From Taxillus chinensis (lineage: Eukaryota; Streptophyta; Magnoliopsida; Santalales; Loranthaceae), in assembly GCA_023512835.1 (NCBI GenBank), contig CM042088.1:42417771-42481770 (forward strand): 64,000 nucleotides of DNA, given 5' to 3'. The notes under the pieces are model-generated. The model saw only the letters and a list, made by a program, of their open reading frames with translations. It was not told the DNA's origin and did no database searches. Position 1 is the stretch's first letter. Each line of letters starts with the position of its first letter. The position numbers and the translations under genes were made by a program. Shown piece by piece: positions 1 through 11,900 of the stretch.

Positions 1-582
1 AGTACTATTTATATATTTAAGTTGAAGATATATAATTTCGGTTCGAGTTATAAGACTTTGATTCGATAATTCATTACTTTGATATCATGAAGGAGTTTGA
101 GACGAGTATATATCTTAAAGCGCTTAAATGATGAGATGAGAGTTTATTAGCATCTTAAACTCAAAGTAAGTTTACACTTAGCATCTTATTTTAATGAGTT
201 CGAGTTGGAGTCATGAATTTATATCTCAAAGTAACTTAAAATCGAAGTAAGTCCAATCCAAGAAGCTCAACCTGAATGGGTTTGAATCAAAGTCTACATT
301 TTAAAGTTCTTTATATCTAGAAGTGTATAAAACGGAAGTAATGTTATAACACTTATGTAAAGGTTTTCACTTATATTTAAAAGTTGAGAAATTTATGGTT
401 TTTTCTATTGAAGGAATCTTCGAAGGAAATGAATTCAGTTTTATATTTCTACACGATGGATTTAGTTTTTATTTTTTTAAAAAAGTTATTATTATTCAAA
501 TGGCTATTTTATTTGATTGAATTGGTGACCCCGATTAGCAACACAAGTTAATCGAATTTATATGGAAATTTAACGGGGTAAC
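1..582. other. AT-rich intergenic DNA, no gene seen
   Basis: No reading frame of useful length or recognisable motif is present. The segment contains loosely repeated phrases built around 'gagtttgag', 'catcttaaactc' and 'gagttcgagttg', which look like decayed transposon sequence, but I cannot assign a family. Confidence 0.5.
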
Positions 583-980
583 AGCAGTATGTTTGTTTGG
601 TAGGGCCGACGCCTATCCAGGTAGGGCCTGTCCTCGTAAGGGACACGCCTCTGGAGCCTCGGTAGTGTTGGTGGACGCCGGCTCTTTCCCTTGCGGATTC
701 CGGCGGGGCCTGGTTCTCGACGCCCCAATAAGGCACTGAGCCTTTCACTCCCACAACTAGGCTTTTCACCGGGAGTATTCCCCGGAGTATGGGTGCCCTT
801 GCACTGTCGATCTGACAAGACACCGGTGCTTGCACCTCTGTGAATGCGCAGCCTCGGCTGTAAGTGTCAGGTGAAGAGAGCTCCCTCTTGACGCCTCTGG
901 TTTGCCCCTTGGCCTACCTTTGCTTCAGGAAAACTTTGGTACAAGGAGGCCAGCATATCCTATGTTCCTAAAAAAAAAAA
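583..980 (-). mobile_element. GC-rich block, probable LTR-retroelement fragment
   Basis: The block is clearly richer in G+C than the AT-rich DNA on both sides and has fairly sharp edges near 583 and 980. Two overlapping minus-strand frames (82 and 95 codons) are open, but they look like by-products of base composition rather than genes. The left neighbour (about 520-570), read on the minus strand, contains an 'atcggggtcacc' phrase of the kind I associate with LTR or untranslated retroelement sequence. No terminal repeats, primer-binding site or protein domain is visible, so the assignment is inference. Confidence 0.35.
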
Positions 981-1198
981 GATGGCCGATAGCCTCCTGA
1001 TACAGCTATGCTCTCCCTAGCTACGCTACGTACCCAACCCAGTCCAACAGTAGCAAATGAAATGAAATAGCAGCTTTAAATTTAAACTTTCTGATACGGT
1101 TTCCTGTTAGTACAAATACTATAGATTTGTAAAGATTTTTCTTTTCTTTTTTACGAAGGGTAAAGACACGCTGCTGCTTTTATTTCATCATTTCCATT

Positions 1199-1229
<31 letters not shown>
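1199..1229. repeat. (CA)n-(TA)n compound microsatellite
   Basis: A run of CA dinucleotides passes directly into TA dinucleotides, typical of plant intergenic microsatellites. The flanking intergenic DNA (981-1620) holds only further short TA and 'cata' runs (about 1310-1335) and no supported gene. Confidence 0.85.
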
Positions 1230-1625
1230 ATATAATCCACTCCTTTACATACGATATAATTTGCATGGCCCCATTTCCACCACTCAAATATTTCACGCAA
1301 ATTTTATATACATACATACATACATATATATATATAAATACTTCAATCTCCATCAGTTCACGTGTTGTCTGCCGGTTTCAATTCGGAAGTGTGGAGCCTG
1401 TGAATTTAACCTCTGCAATTTAACAAAAGCAACATACCCACACCACTATAACGAGTTAAGCAACAACATTAAATTTTAGCCCGCCGTCAGCATCCATCGA
1501 TCGATTCCTTCAACTTTTCAACTCTACGTACCCCGTCGCGCGTGCTAGAAAGAAAGAAAGAAAACAACACTACTTTGGTGCGTTTTCTTGGCTTGCTGAA
1601 CTTCAACTACTGGCATGAATTCCGG

Positions 1626-1847
1626 TCAATTTCTCTGTTTTTCCGGCAACTTCGGCTTGCGGGCAGTCCCCTCCCCGCCCAAGCGTGACATATGGCCTAG
1701 AGTAACCTGCTTGAGGCCTTGGGCTTCGATGGTTCTGATGATGAAGTTGATGAAAATGGGTAGCCAAGCTAGCAGGACGGTGATGGGCTTGAGGAGCACT
1801 TGTATTGCTAGGCTACCACTGCCAGTACCAACCACCATGGTGGTCAA
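1626..1847 (-). CDS. Possible small single-pass membrane protein, 73 aa
   Basis: I do not recognise this protein. The minus-strand frame encodes 73 residues. It has a short Gly/Ser N-terminus, a hydrophobic stretch at about residues 13-40 (key part LLKPITVLLAWLPIFINFII) that could form one membrane helix, and a basic tail ending in KLPEKQRN. Met1 and Met4 are both possible starts. Support for a real gene is contextual: a TATAAAG box lies about 85-90 bp upstream on the same strand, and a G-box cluster lies about 640-740 bp upstream. Against it, the plus strand is also open through the same interval (1615-1869), so one frame is a shadow and could be chance. No splice sites are needed. A short secreted or membrane peptide, or a non-coding transcript, are alternatives. 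Confidence 0.4.
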   Translation of the reverse strand: MTTMVVGTGSGSLAIQVLLKPITVLLAWLPIFINFIIRTIEAQGLKQVTLGHMSRLGGEGTARKPKLPEKQRN

Positions 1848-1931
1848 GTTGAAGGGCCCTTCGATTTGATCTTCGCTTGTAATCTATCTGTGCTTCCCCA
1901 CCCTTCCTTCCTTGTAGACTATCTCATCTGT

Positions 1932-1938
1932 CTTTATA
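1932..1938 (-). promoter_or_regulatory. TATA-like box upstream of the small ORF
   Basis: On the minus strand the sequence reads TATAAAG. It lies about 85-90 bp before the ATG at 1847, which fits a start site near 1905 and a 5' leader of about 60 nt. The inference depends on the small ORF being real. Confidence 0.35.
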
Positions 1939-2480
1939 GGTGTATAGGTTGATGGGCCATTATTAACGTGAGGAAAAAAAAAAAGAGTGGTGGTAGCTAG
2001 CAGGGAAATGGAAATGTATGTGCATAGCCACGAGGAAATCATGGCGTGGAAGTCAAGGCTATAGAAAGGTTTTGAGATTTGGGGGATGTGGGAGCCATGT
2101 TTTCAAAACCTTTACTTCAAAGGCAACCCAAATTAACTCGCGCGTCATCGATACATCATAAAGATTATGAAAAACTATAGACCAGATTTTTATATTTATA
2201 TATATAGTAATTTAAAATTTTGGGTTAGTGAAAGTAAATAATTAAAGAAATCAGCCAGTAAAAAATAAATGAGTTATTTTACTAAAAAATTCAATGGAAT
2301 TTGATTTCTTTTTTTTTTCTTGACGGTATGGAGTAATTATTTGAAAAATTATAGATTTGTTATCGTTGCTTGCGATTTACTTATTTGACATACAATCGAA
2401 TGCGTTCAAGTTTCGCCAAAGGAATTGGCAGTGGCGTGGCGTGGCGTAGACCCAACAATCGGTAAGAACAAGAAGTCCGC

Positions 2481-2588
2481 GCCTGGGTCACGTGTTGCAC
2501 GCGAGTAACGCCACGCAGTCAACGTCGTAATGTGTATTGCGTGAGTCACGTGTTGCACCTGAGTAACACCACACATTCCACGTGGTAA
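2481..2588. promoter_or_regulatory. Tandem 58-bp repeat with G-box (CACGTG) cluster
   Basis: Two imperfect direct copies (about 2481-2530 and 2539-2588, period 58) each contain GTCACGTGTTGCAC, with CACGTG at 2489-2494 and 2547-2552. A third palindrome, CCACGTGG, lies at 2578-2585. CACGTG is the core bound by plant bHLH and bZIP factors, including ABRE-binding factors. It lies upstream of the minus-strand ORF at 1626-1847 and about 2.6 kb upstream of TLP18.3, so either gene, or neither, could be the target. Confidence 0.5.
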
Positions 2589-5184
2589 ATCCCAAATCGA
2601 GTAGATATCTGTTTTTTTTTGGTTAGTTATTCAAAATTGAAAAACTTATATTATATATACAACTGACAAATTTGTTTGCATATAGTCATCAATAGAGTAA
2701 AAATATATCAAAGATACCATTTACTGGCGTAGCAACAATGAATTTGAAAGACAATAGAAAATGAGAGCACTATAGTCATATATATATATATATATATGCG
2801 TGTGCGCACGCGTGTATAAAAACAGAAAGGTTTAAATCACAAACCTTTTACAATTAATTGTTGAAAAATATTACATTCATATAGGCCGTTCTGACTCAAC
2901 CCTTTCTGAATCTTGCCACTTGCAAGGATTTTGTATACATGGTTTGCCATTTTTCGACTTAATTTAATATCTTAACTTAAATAAATTTGCCCATATATGT
3001 TTACTAAACTACATATAAAAAAAAATATTTGAGGACAATATCTTAATTGTAATAGCTACATATTTTAATTAAGTTATTATCATCACTTAGATAATAATTA
3101 AATTAAAGTTTTCCCGCAATTAATTTTGAAAGATACAATATGTTTGAGATTTAAACAAAATAATATAATAAGGACAACTTAAAAGCATAACTTTTAGTTT
3201 TAATTTGTTATTAGGTTCCAGCAACGAGGTCAAATAAATAATGTTTGTATCTTGATTGTTTAGATCAAAATCAATCGTGTCAAATGTCTATCATTTTTAA
3301 ATTATTTTCAAAAATATTCGAAATATTTTTTTTAAAGCTCAAAATTTTATTTTGAAATTTTTGCCACAAAGACTCTAGTGATTGTGATTACTTAGGGTGT
3401 CTTTGTCTAGGAGAATTGGAATAACTCATTATCAGGCCTTTCTGGGAGATATTATTGTCTAGGAGGTATTATTTGGAAAACCGGGCGACCTTGATCGCTC
3501 AAGTTTTTATGAGAATTTATTAAGGAGACTAAGACTTAAACGTTTGTCCCCTGAACTTTTATAAAAATTTCCTAGCGATTAAACTGTATTTTTTTGTTTT
3601 GAAATAAAAGCCAAGTATTTAGCAAAAACTAAATAAAAACCTCCCATTTCTAAAATAAGTTATAATTTTTGACATTGAGATGTATTATTCCTTTAAGACA
3701 TAAAATCATACTCTTGAATTTAACTATATTATTATTTTGTATGAATAAATTTATTTAATTACTCCACTAACAATACTAATGGTCTTAGTTTGCAGCACCT
3801 ATTATTTATGTCTCACTATTTTCTCTCCTGCATGTGTTAATACTTGGAATTAAAATCATCTAATTCCAACACCTATTATTTGTCTCTCTCAGATTAGTTT
3901 GGATGGCGCCCACCACCAGATCTCCTTGAACAAGCCCTGTTGCTTTCGTGGGATTTGCAGATACTGGAAGTGAAGACATGTTAATACGGATGAATGTGTA
4001 GTGTGATTTTTAAAATTTTTATTATTAGATGAATGCGATATTTTTATTTGTATTATGGTTAAATATCAAGAGGAAACTGGACTCATATAACTTTGTGAAA
4101 TACCTCTAGTTTTTATATTAACGTCGGTATTAGGGAACCAGGAAAAAAAGGAATAAGAGTTTAGTTTGAGAATTGAACTGGGTCCGAAATGAAAGGGGCC
4201 GAGGTACCCATTTCCCACACAGATGGTCTTTTCCTTTTGTGGGCTCTCATGAAGATTGCACTCATTTTTGTTTATCATATCATTTTAATTTCAACAATGT
4301 AATTAACACGTCACCATTTAGAATAAATAATATTTTTAGATTTATCTTTTAAGGACTTATTTTATCCACCACATGTGTGTTGCACTTGCACACTTGCACG
4401 TATTTTTAAAAATATAAACACTTATTCGAATTTGCACCCATGCTCATGTTCAGTATTTTTTTAATATTTATTTCAAAAATTATTTGTTAAATTGAATATT
4501 TTTCTGCTCGATAAAAGGTGAGAAACAGATAAAAAAGTGTAAACTTATTCCTGGTTTAATATATATTTTTTATTTGTGTTAATGCGTAGTTGTCAACTTA
4601 TATCCCAATATGTGATCACCACCTCCAATAATATAATAAAGTAGATAGACTTTGATCAAACGATAGACCAACATTTTTCATGGTCCCCCCTAAAATTTTT
4701 AATGAAAGGGGAAAGTAAGCATTCAAGGTCCGCAGCACCTCCATATATGGTCCCCCTAAAATTTTGAGAAATGCTAACTGTACCCAACATTTTTCATGGC
4801 TTTTGCATGGTTACTGTCTGGATTAGAAAATGAGAGGATTAATGGAAACAGATAACAGTTTGATCTCACAAGCCACGATAAATAAAAAAGCATTTGCTTG
4901 TTGGTCCCGGAACCGCTATGGCTTGAACATATTGCCGCAGATTAAATTTTAAAAGAAATTAGAAGACAAATTAATAAACAGTGACTCATTAAACAAATGT
5001 CAAAAAAAAGATGTTGGATACAGTCAACTCGTGTCATTTTTACGTTATCCACGCAAGAGCAATCTCAGGCCACTAAAAAAACCGAAAACCCAATCAAATA
5101 AAATAAAATAATGAATGAACGAAGCGCACCATTTTTTTTGCCTTCTCTGCACCGATTGGTGTGCTCTGCACTGCTCTCTCTGTC
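2589..5184. other. Intergenic AT-rich DNA and TLP18.3 upstream region
   Basis: No gene is supported here. The segment has a (TA)n tract followed by alternating GTGTGCGCACGCGTGT near 2779-2816. About 4671-4805 contains short internal duplications: 'acatttttcatgg' at about 4672 and 4788, and 'ggtcccccctaaaa' at about 4681 and 4748. A GATAA motif occurs near 4876. The minus-strand ORF at 4066-4278 has no features of a gene. Confidence 0.5.
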
Positions 5185-6535
5185 ATGGAAACCATTGTAT
5201 CTCCACACTGCGTCTCCTCTCTCTTCACCCCCAAAACTCCGTCCCTCAAAACCCACCTCCCCCATTCCCATTCTCCACAGCGCAGACCAGTCTCAGTCTC
5301 GGTCTCGGTCTCTTGTGACCTCACGAGTCCTTTTCCTCAGTCCCCAAACACTAAGTTTCCAATACCTACAAGATGGTTTTGTCGCCTCAGGCATGGTTTG
5401 GCGGCGCTCGCGCTCTCTGTGGCGCTTAACCATTGCCCCGTTCTTTTTCCGGGGGTCTCTGCTCTGGCGTCTGAGTTCGATGTGCTGAATCAAGGGCCGC
5501 CGGTGGAGTCATACGTGGTCGACGACGCCGGCGTTCTCAGCCGCCTTACGAGGTCCGATTTGAAGAATCTGTTGTCGGATTTGGATTCCAGGAAGAACTT
5601 GCGCATCAATTTCGTCACTGTTCGGAAGCTCACCGTAAGCTCTTTTAAAATTTTCAATGCCCATTTGATTTGAACCCCCAAGAGATGAATATAGCAAAAA
5701 ATTTAATGAATCAATTATGGGAAGGTTTTATTTTTTTAGGGAAGTTTTTTTTTTCCTTTCCATAGAAGGATAGAAGTTAGAAGTTTGTGAAAAGCATTGC
5801 AATCATGAGAATTATGGTAAGTTTAGTTATGGAAAACTTTTTCGCATTTTCTGTTTCCAAGTAGTGTGCTTAAAAACATATAATGGTTTGGTTGATTTTA
5901 CGTTATTTGTTATACATACTTGAAAAGCATCTTGTTTGCTAAATGTTGTTTTTTCAAAAAATAAATAAATCAATATTGGTGTTATTTGATGGAGTTTGGA
6001 AACAGTATTCAATGTTGTGTGACATTTAACCGGAAGATTAATTAAAGAGTGGTTTTTTTTTTGTTTATGTTGTTTGACTTGATAATCACAACCAATAATG
6101 CAAATGCTGTGGTTGTTATTTTGTGATTTGATAGTCACAAGCAATGTTCTGATCTCAGAGCAAAGCTGATGCTTTTGAGTATGCTGACCAAGTTTTGGAG
6201 CGTTGGTACCCCACTGTTGAGGAAGGTAGCAACAAAGGTGTTGTCGTGCTTGTTACCACCCAAAAGGAAGGAGCAATCACTGGCGGCCCAGCCTTTATCC
6301 AAGCCGTTGGAGATACTGTCCTGGACTCGACCGTGTCTGAGAACCTTCCTGGTAACCATGCGTTGGTTTTCTGATAACTCATTGTGATTAATTTTGCTTT
6401 CTGTTGATCAGAGATTATTTGGAAACTTCCTCTTCTTTTCATTTTTTTTTTGACATAGATAATATATATGCTCTCACACGAAGCCTGGACTGCTTTTCTG
6501 ATTATGTTGGGAAAACTGAATTATGATCCATTTTT

Positions 6536-6569
<34 letters not shown>

Positions 6570-6883
6570 GTGATTAGTACACGTTAAATTCAGTATATTT
6601 CAGCTTTGATGACTATACAAAATTGAAAACTGTAGTATTAGCTGTGGAAGAGAAATACAATGAAGCAGTTCTAAGCACTGCCAAGCGTCTGGTTGCCGCC
6701 ATCGATGGCCTTCCTGATCCCGGTGGACCCAAGGCTAAAGAAAACAAGAGAGAATCCAACTTCAAGACTAGGGAAGAGACCGATGAAAAGCGTGGACAAT
6801 TCACCCTTGTAGTTGGAGGTTTGCTGGTTATAGCCTTTGTTGTTCCCATGGCACAATACTATGCTTACGTCTCCAAAAAGTAA
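5185..6883 (+). CDS. TLP18.3: TLP18.3 thylakoid TPM-domain protein, chloroplastic
   Basis: Three exons, 5185-5634, 6159-6351 and 6636-6883, join in frame through GT-AG introns to give 296 aa; the Arabidopsis protein (At1g54780) is about 285 aa. The family is a thylakoid protein with reported acid phosphatase activity that helps photosystem II repair and assembly. Visible features: a Ser/Pro-rich chloroplast transit region (1-65); a hydrophobic lumen-targeting segment (about 71-95) ending in an ALA cleavage-type motif at 93-95; the TPM domain from about 106 (FDVLNQGPP, VVDDAGVL, ITGGPAFIQAVGD); the linker SKRLVAAIDG-like sequence with DPGGP; and a C-terminal membrane anchor (about 271-290, VVGGLLVIAFVVPMAQYYAY). 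The ATG at 5185 is chosen because the frame upstream has only a GTG. Codon GTA is split across intron 2. All key parts look intact. Confidence 0.96.
6539..6568. repeat. (TC)n microsatellite in TLP18.3 intron 2
   Basis: An uninterrupted TC run lies inside the second intron, about 65 bp before its acceptor. It extends the polypyrimidine character of the region and is a likely length polymorphism. Confidence 0.85.
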
Positions 6884-7749
6884 AGCCACCTACATCGCCT
6901 GTACAAATATGATTATGTTCGAAAATGGTTGAGAAATATCCTTTTCATGCCCTTTTGTGGCCCAATTTACCATGGCCGTTGGTCGCACTAGTGAAAAAAT
7001 TATTAGATTTATCAGCTTATGCTTAAAGCGCACTTGCAATCTGACTATCACAGTTCAGCTACCATATGTCCGCAGCATGCCATTAAGGCTGCTTGCTTGT
7101 TCAGGTCCTGCAAGCCTAATTGGGGCCACTGATCTCACCATACATCACGCCATTTAAGGATTTTTCAGTGCAGATATCATTATGAAGCCGCTGTTTTTTA
7201 GTTTGGTTTTGAAGATAAAATGAAAGATTACTCCATATGCATGCCTATGGCATGCATTTTTGGGCAGCTGTATACAACGCCATACCACATGCATGTGTAA
7301 TGTAAGTGCCTGAAATCGTAGGTATGCAAACCGCCCGGACACTGCAAGAGGCCATACCATAGGTTTCCATTCTCTCAATTTTTGTGAGCAAGTGAGTTTT
7401 AATTTTTGTATTATGTTTTTTGTATTATGTGGAGTTCGTATTAACTTTTAATTCGAAAATAATTTTTGTTTTATATGAGAGAGTGTGTTTTGTGTTTTAA
7501 AATTTGGTTTCCTAAAACATAAAAAAGTTATAATATTGTGCGATCAAATTAAATTTAAAAAATTAAAATTTTTTTTATTTTTTTATAAATTAAATTTAGA
7601 TTTGATAACATATAAATAAATTTTAAAAATAATTATAAGATTTATATATTTTAAAAATTAAATAATTTTAAATTGATTTAGACAAAAGATGTAATTCACA
7701 TGTTAATACAGATTAGCCAGTAGAATGTAGGCTTAGAATGCCATTGTAA
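6884..7749. other. TLP18.3 3' flank and intergenic DNA
   Basis: The first 300-400 bp probably include the 3' UTR of TLP18.3. After about 7440 the sequence is very AT-rich with no gene or clear repeat. Confidence 0.4.
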
Positions 7750-8124
7750 GAGTATTCACATCAATTTTGATATTTTTATTTCTATTTTAGAGATAAATAG
7801 TAAAAAATTTGCTTAGTTTTCAAAAATACCAAGCATCTCATTTTTCATTTCGATCTATATTTATTATTTATTTTATTTTATATTATTTCTCTATTATCCT
7901 TTTATTTATTATAACTAATCAAAAAGTTACAAGTTTTATATATATATTAAAAAAACTATAGGGAAAACATTTAGGGATGAATAGTAAATCACTATATTAA
8001 GGCACTTACTATTTATTTTCTAGTCCTATATCCTAGGAAATCTGTTATAAATGAGTTTTTAATGGTTTTGTATATTTTTTTCCTAAATTATAGGAAAAAT
8101 TAGATTATAGAGATGTGAATGCTC
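7750..8124. mobile_element. MITE-like element, TIR GAG(T/C)ATTCACATC
   Basis: The left end reads GAGTATTCACATC and the right end is the inverted GAGCATTCACATC, 12 of 13 matching. The 375-bp AT-rich body has no coding capacity. A related, shorter copy in the opposite orientation lies at 41499-41690, sharing 'ataggactagaaaataaatagtaa'-type sequence. I cannot see a clear target duplication, so the superfamily is open. Confidence 0.6.
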
Positions 8125-8304
8125 CGAGGGTTATATCTCAATGGACTTGACTTGAGCTGAATATCTCACTGTTTGTCGGCTGACCTATGAGGATCTTCCT
8201 TCTCCTAATAATAGTGGTTCAACTGCAAGGCCCAATTGCTTAGAGCCCAATTAAGTCCAAATGTAGCCAACAAAAAGAAAAGAAAAGAAAAAAAAACGTA
8301 ACAT

Positions 8305-8902
8305 ACAATAGGGGTGTAATTCTAAACCGTCAAACCGTCGAAACTGGTCCAAACCGATCCGCCGAAACCGCCAATTTATCAAACTGTTGAAACCGAAAAA
8401 AAATCAGTTTGATTTGGTTTGAAACCGAATAATATATCAGTTTGGTTTGGTTTGAGATTTTAAAATCGCGTTTTAAACCAAACCAAACCGAATAATGTTA
8501 TTATTTACTGATTTTATATTTTTATTCATGTTTTGGATTTATTTATTTAAGATTGTTTGTTAATACTTGATATGTTATATTTATAAACTATATTATTAAA
8601 TTTTGAGATTTATAAATATAAATTTAATATGTATTAATATTGATATGCTTACACATTATTTTTTTTTTATATTATTTTAATTTTAAGAATTAAAAAATTT
8701 ATAAACTAAACCGACTCAAATTGATCCAAATTGATAATAATTCAAACCGTCAGTTCAAACCGAACCAAACCAAACCGAATCAATTCGATCCGATTTGATT
8801 TGGTCCAAGTAACAGGTTTGATTTGATTTAATTTAATTTTATTTAAACCGAAACATATCAAATTAATTAAAAAAAATACTAAACCAATTCAATTTCACCC
8901 CT
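8305..8902. mobile_element. hAT-like MITE just upstream of the methyltransferase gene
   Basis: The element is flanked by the direct repeat AACGTAACAT at 8295-8304 and 8903-8912. It has inverted ends (left TAGGGGTGTAATT, right complement TAGGGGTGAAATT), the left one four bases inside the flanking repeat. The interior repeats the phrases 'aaaccgaaccaaacc' and 'ggtttggtttg' in both orientations. TAGGGGTG-type ends with an 8-10 bp duplication are typical of non-autonomous hAT elements in plants. The right end is 77 bp before the ATG at 8980, so the element lies in the promoter or 5' UTR. Confidence 0.7.
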
Positions 8903-8979
8903 AACGTAACATCCACGTCAATACGTCATCGCCAAACGCTCGCCGTGAAGACCGCAGCAAGCGAGCAGCGGCAGCAGCC

Positions 8980-11900
8980 ATGGCGGCTGAAGAAGACGAA
9001 CCATCAGACCTCTTCTTCTTCTCAGCTTTCATGGCCATGGAGCCGTCCGATTGGCTGATCTCTCTGGCAAGGTAATATCACTTTCCCTCCCCCCATCCCC
9101 TCTTTCCTGGCGCAACATAGCTGCCCCGGTGCACGTTAGAGACTCCACCCGCATGAACGTAGAAATGACCGACAACATAGAATGACGGAAAGCAATTTTG
9201 TTTTTAAAATCATAGATTTTCAATGTCTGTTTGTTTGTTTGTTTGTTTTAAATGTAGAAGATGTGGCGGGGGATCAATCACGGAACAAGTGCAGCGATTC
9301 ATCTGGGACCATTGCATCTGCAAAACTGTATCTCTCTCTCACGCACACGAGCGCGCGCGCACACACACACATTAATTTGCAAGCAAAGTTAGCGTTGTTT
9401 TTTTTTTTTTTTTTTGAAATTTGTAGACGTGTTAGGGGAAGAACGAAATGTCTATGGATTAGAAGAAAAAAGAACTCGCTAGTAACAAAAAAATAATAAT
9501 AGTGGAGATGGTAGATAGTTTGAATTTTTGTTGAAAGATAAAGATTATGGAGGGTTTTAGAATTTTTTAAATTTGAGACTTCCATCAATCGATGGCTTGA
9601 CTCTCACCCTGAAGTCATTGAAAATCTAATTAATCGCTTGCAATTAATTAATTAATTATGGGGAAGGCTGCGTCCGTACATGGGTTATTTGTTTCCGGAG
9701 TTATCTCTTTGCAAGGTTTATATAAGCCAACAGTTTATTCAGAATAAAAGTAACATTATGTTTTCAGATGTTTGTTTTATGCTTTATGCTTTAAAGTTTA
9801 CAACAAAGTGGTATAAGAGCACCATCAAGGGCCTGATTGTGACAGGAAAAAAAAACAGATTCTTAAAAGGAGAAAGAGTAAGAACAGAGGGCATTAAAGT
9901 ATGGCAGCGGAAAATAATGTTATTCAACCTGCAATTCCTAAGTTTGATGGCGATTAAGATCATTGGTCCATGCTTATGGAAAATCATCTCTGTTCAATGG
10001 AGTATTGGGTTTTGGTGGAGAATGGAATCCCTGTTGCAGCAGAAGGATTGAAGCTTACTGAAGCACAACAGAAATCAATTGCAGGCCAGAAGCTGAAAGA
10101 CTTGAAGGTAAAAAATTATTTGTTCCAAGCCATTGATCGAACTATTATGGAGATGATCCTCAATAGAGACACTGCCAAGCACATCTGGGATCCTATGAAG
10201 CAGAAGTACCAGGGTTCCACAAGAGTCAAAAAAGCACAACTTCAAGCTCTTTGGAAGGAGCTTAAGTTTCTACAAATGAAAGAGGGTGAGATTGTTGATG
10301 TGTACCTCACTTGAACACTCATCATAGCAAACAAGATGAAGACTCAAGGTGAAAACATGCAGCAATTGGGAATCATTGAAAAGATCTTGAGATCAATGAC
10401 CTCATGATTCAATTATCTTGTATGTTCAATTGAAGAATACTATAACTTAGATACCTTAAACATTGATGAGTTCCAGAGCAGCTTACTGCTACATGAGCAT
10501 AGGATGAAAAGGCATGGAGGAGATGAGCACACATTAAAAGTGGCCTACGATGAGAGAATTGTTGGAAGAGAAGGCGGTTGAGCTTGTGGAGTTTTTTGTG
10601 GAAGAGGTAGACAAGCATTCAATAAAGCTATAGTCGAGTGTTATAAGTGTCATCAATCAGGGCACTTTCAATATGAGTGCCCTAAAAGGGGGAAACAAGC
10701 AAATTATGCTGTGCTTGACTAGAAAGAAGAAATTGTTGATGCCATATTTGGAGCTTAATCAATCAAGGAGAGAAGATGTTTGGTTCCTTGACTCAGGGTG
10801 TAGCAATCATATGTGTGCAAATAAGGAGTGGTTCTCGGATCCTGATGAGGAATTCCAGAACTCTGTGAACCTCTGGAATAATTCTAAGATGGCTATGTTG
10901 GGAAAGGGTAACATTAGGTTGCAAATTGCTAGAGTTTCTTAAGTAATCACAGATGTTTTCTATATACCTGAGTTGAAAAATAACTTATAGACCTGAATTG
11001 AAAAATAACTTATAAGTGTTGGACAATTGCTAGAAAGAGGTGTAGCTATTTTGATACAACATGGAGTATGTGGAGTCTATTATCCCAATAAAGGGCTTAT
11101 TATGCAAACAATGATGTCTGCAAACAGGATGTTCATATTGCTTGTAAGAATTGTGCCGAAGACTCCCACTTGCTTCCAAACAATTCTTGAAAACAATACC
11201 CACCTTTGGCACTGCATATATAGGTTTCAAGGGTCTGAGAACATTACAATACAAGCAAATTAGACGAGAGGTTTGCCACAGTTGAAGGCATTCCATCCAA
11301 AATTTGCACTGATTGCATGGCGGGAAAGCAACACAGATGCAATTCCAAAGTGGAGTTTATGGAGAGCATCACAAAGACTTCAGTTGGTACATGCTGCTGA
11401 TATCTTCCTACCCATCAAACCTGTTTCCATAAGTAAGAAGAGGTATTTCTATTTCATAAGCTTTATTGATGATTAGAGTCGAAAGGGGTGGATATATTTT
11501 TTAAATGAAATGTCTGAAGGTTTTACTATCTTCAAGAATGATAACAACCATGTTGAGAAAGAGACATGAATTTTTATTTGTTGCTTGTGCACAAATAGGG
11601 TGGAGAGTTCATCTCTCACGAGTTCAATGTTTTTTTGCAAAGCTAATGGTATTAGCAGACAGCTCACTGCAGCCTACACTCCCCAAGTAAATGGAGTAGC
11701 TGAGCATGAACATTGTTAGAAGTATGTTATCAAAAAAACAAGTTCCAAAGAATTTCTGTCCAGGAGCAGTAATTTGGACATTGCATGTGCTCAGTAGAAG
11801 TCCTTCATTGGCAGTGAAAGATATGACTCCTAAAAAGGCTTAGAGTGGTGTCAAACCAAATGTTGATTATTTTTGGTTTTTTGGATGCCTTGGCCATGTT

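Noticed and set aside
4066..4278. 70-codon minus-strand ORF upstream of TLP18.3
   Set aside because: No domain, no promoter signal and AT-rich codon content; chance ORF.
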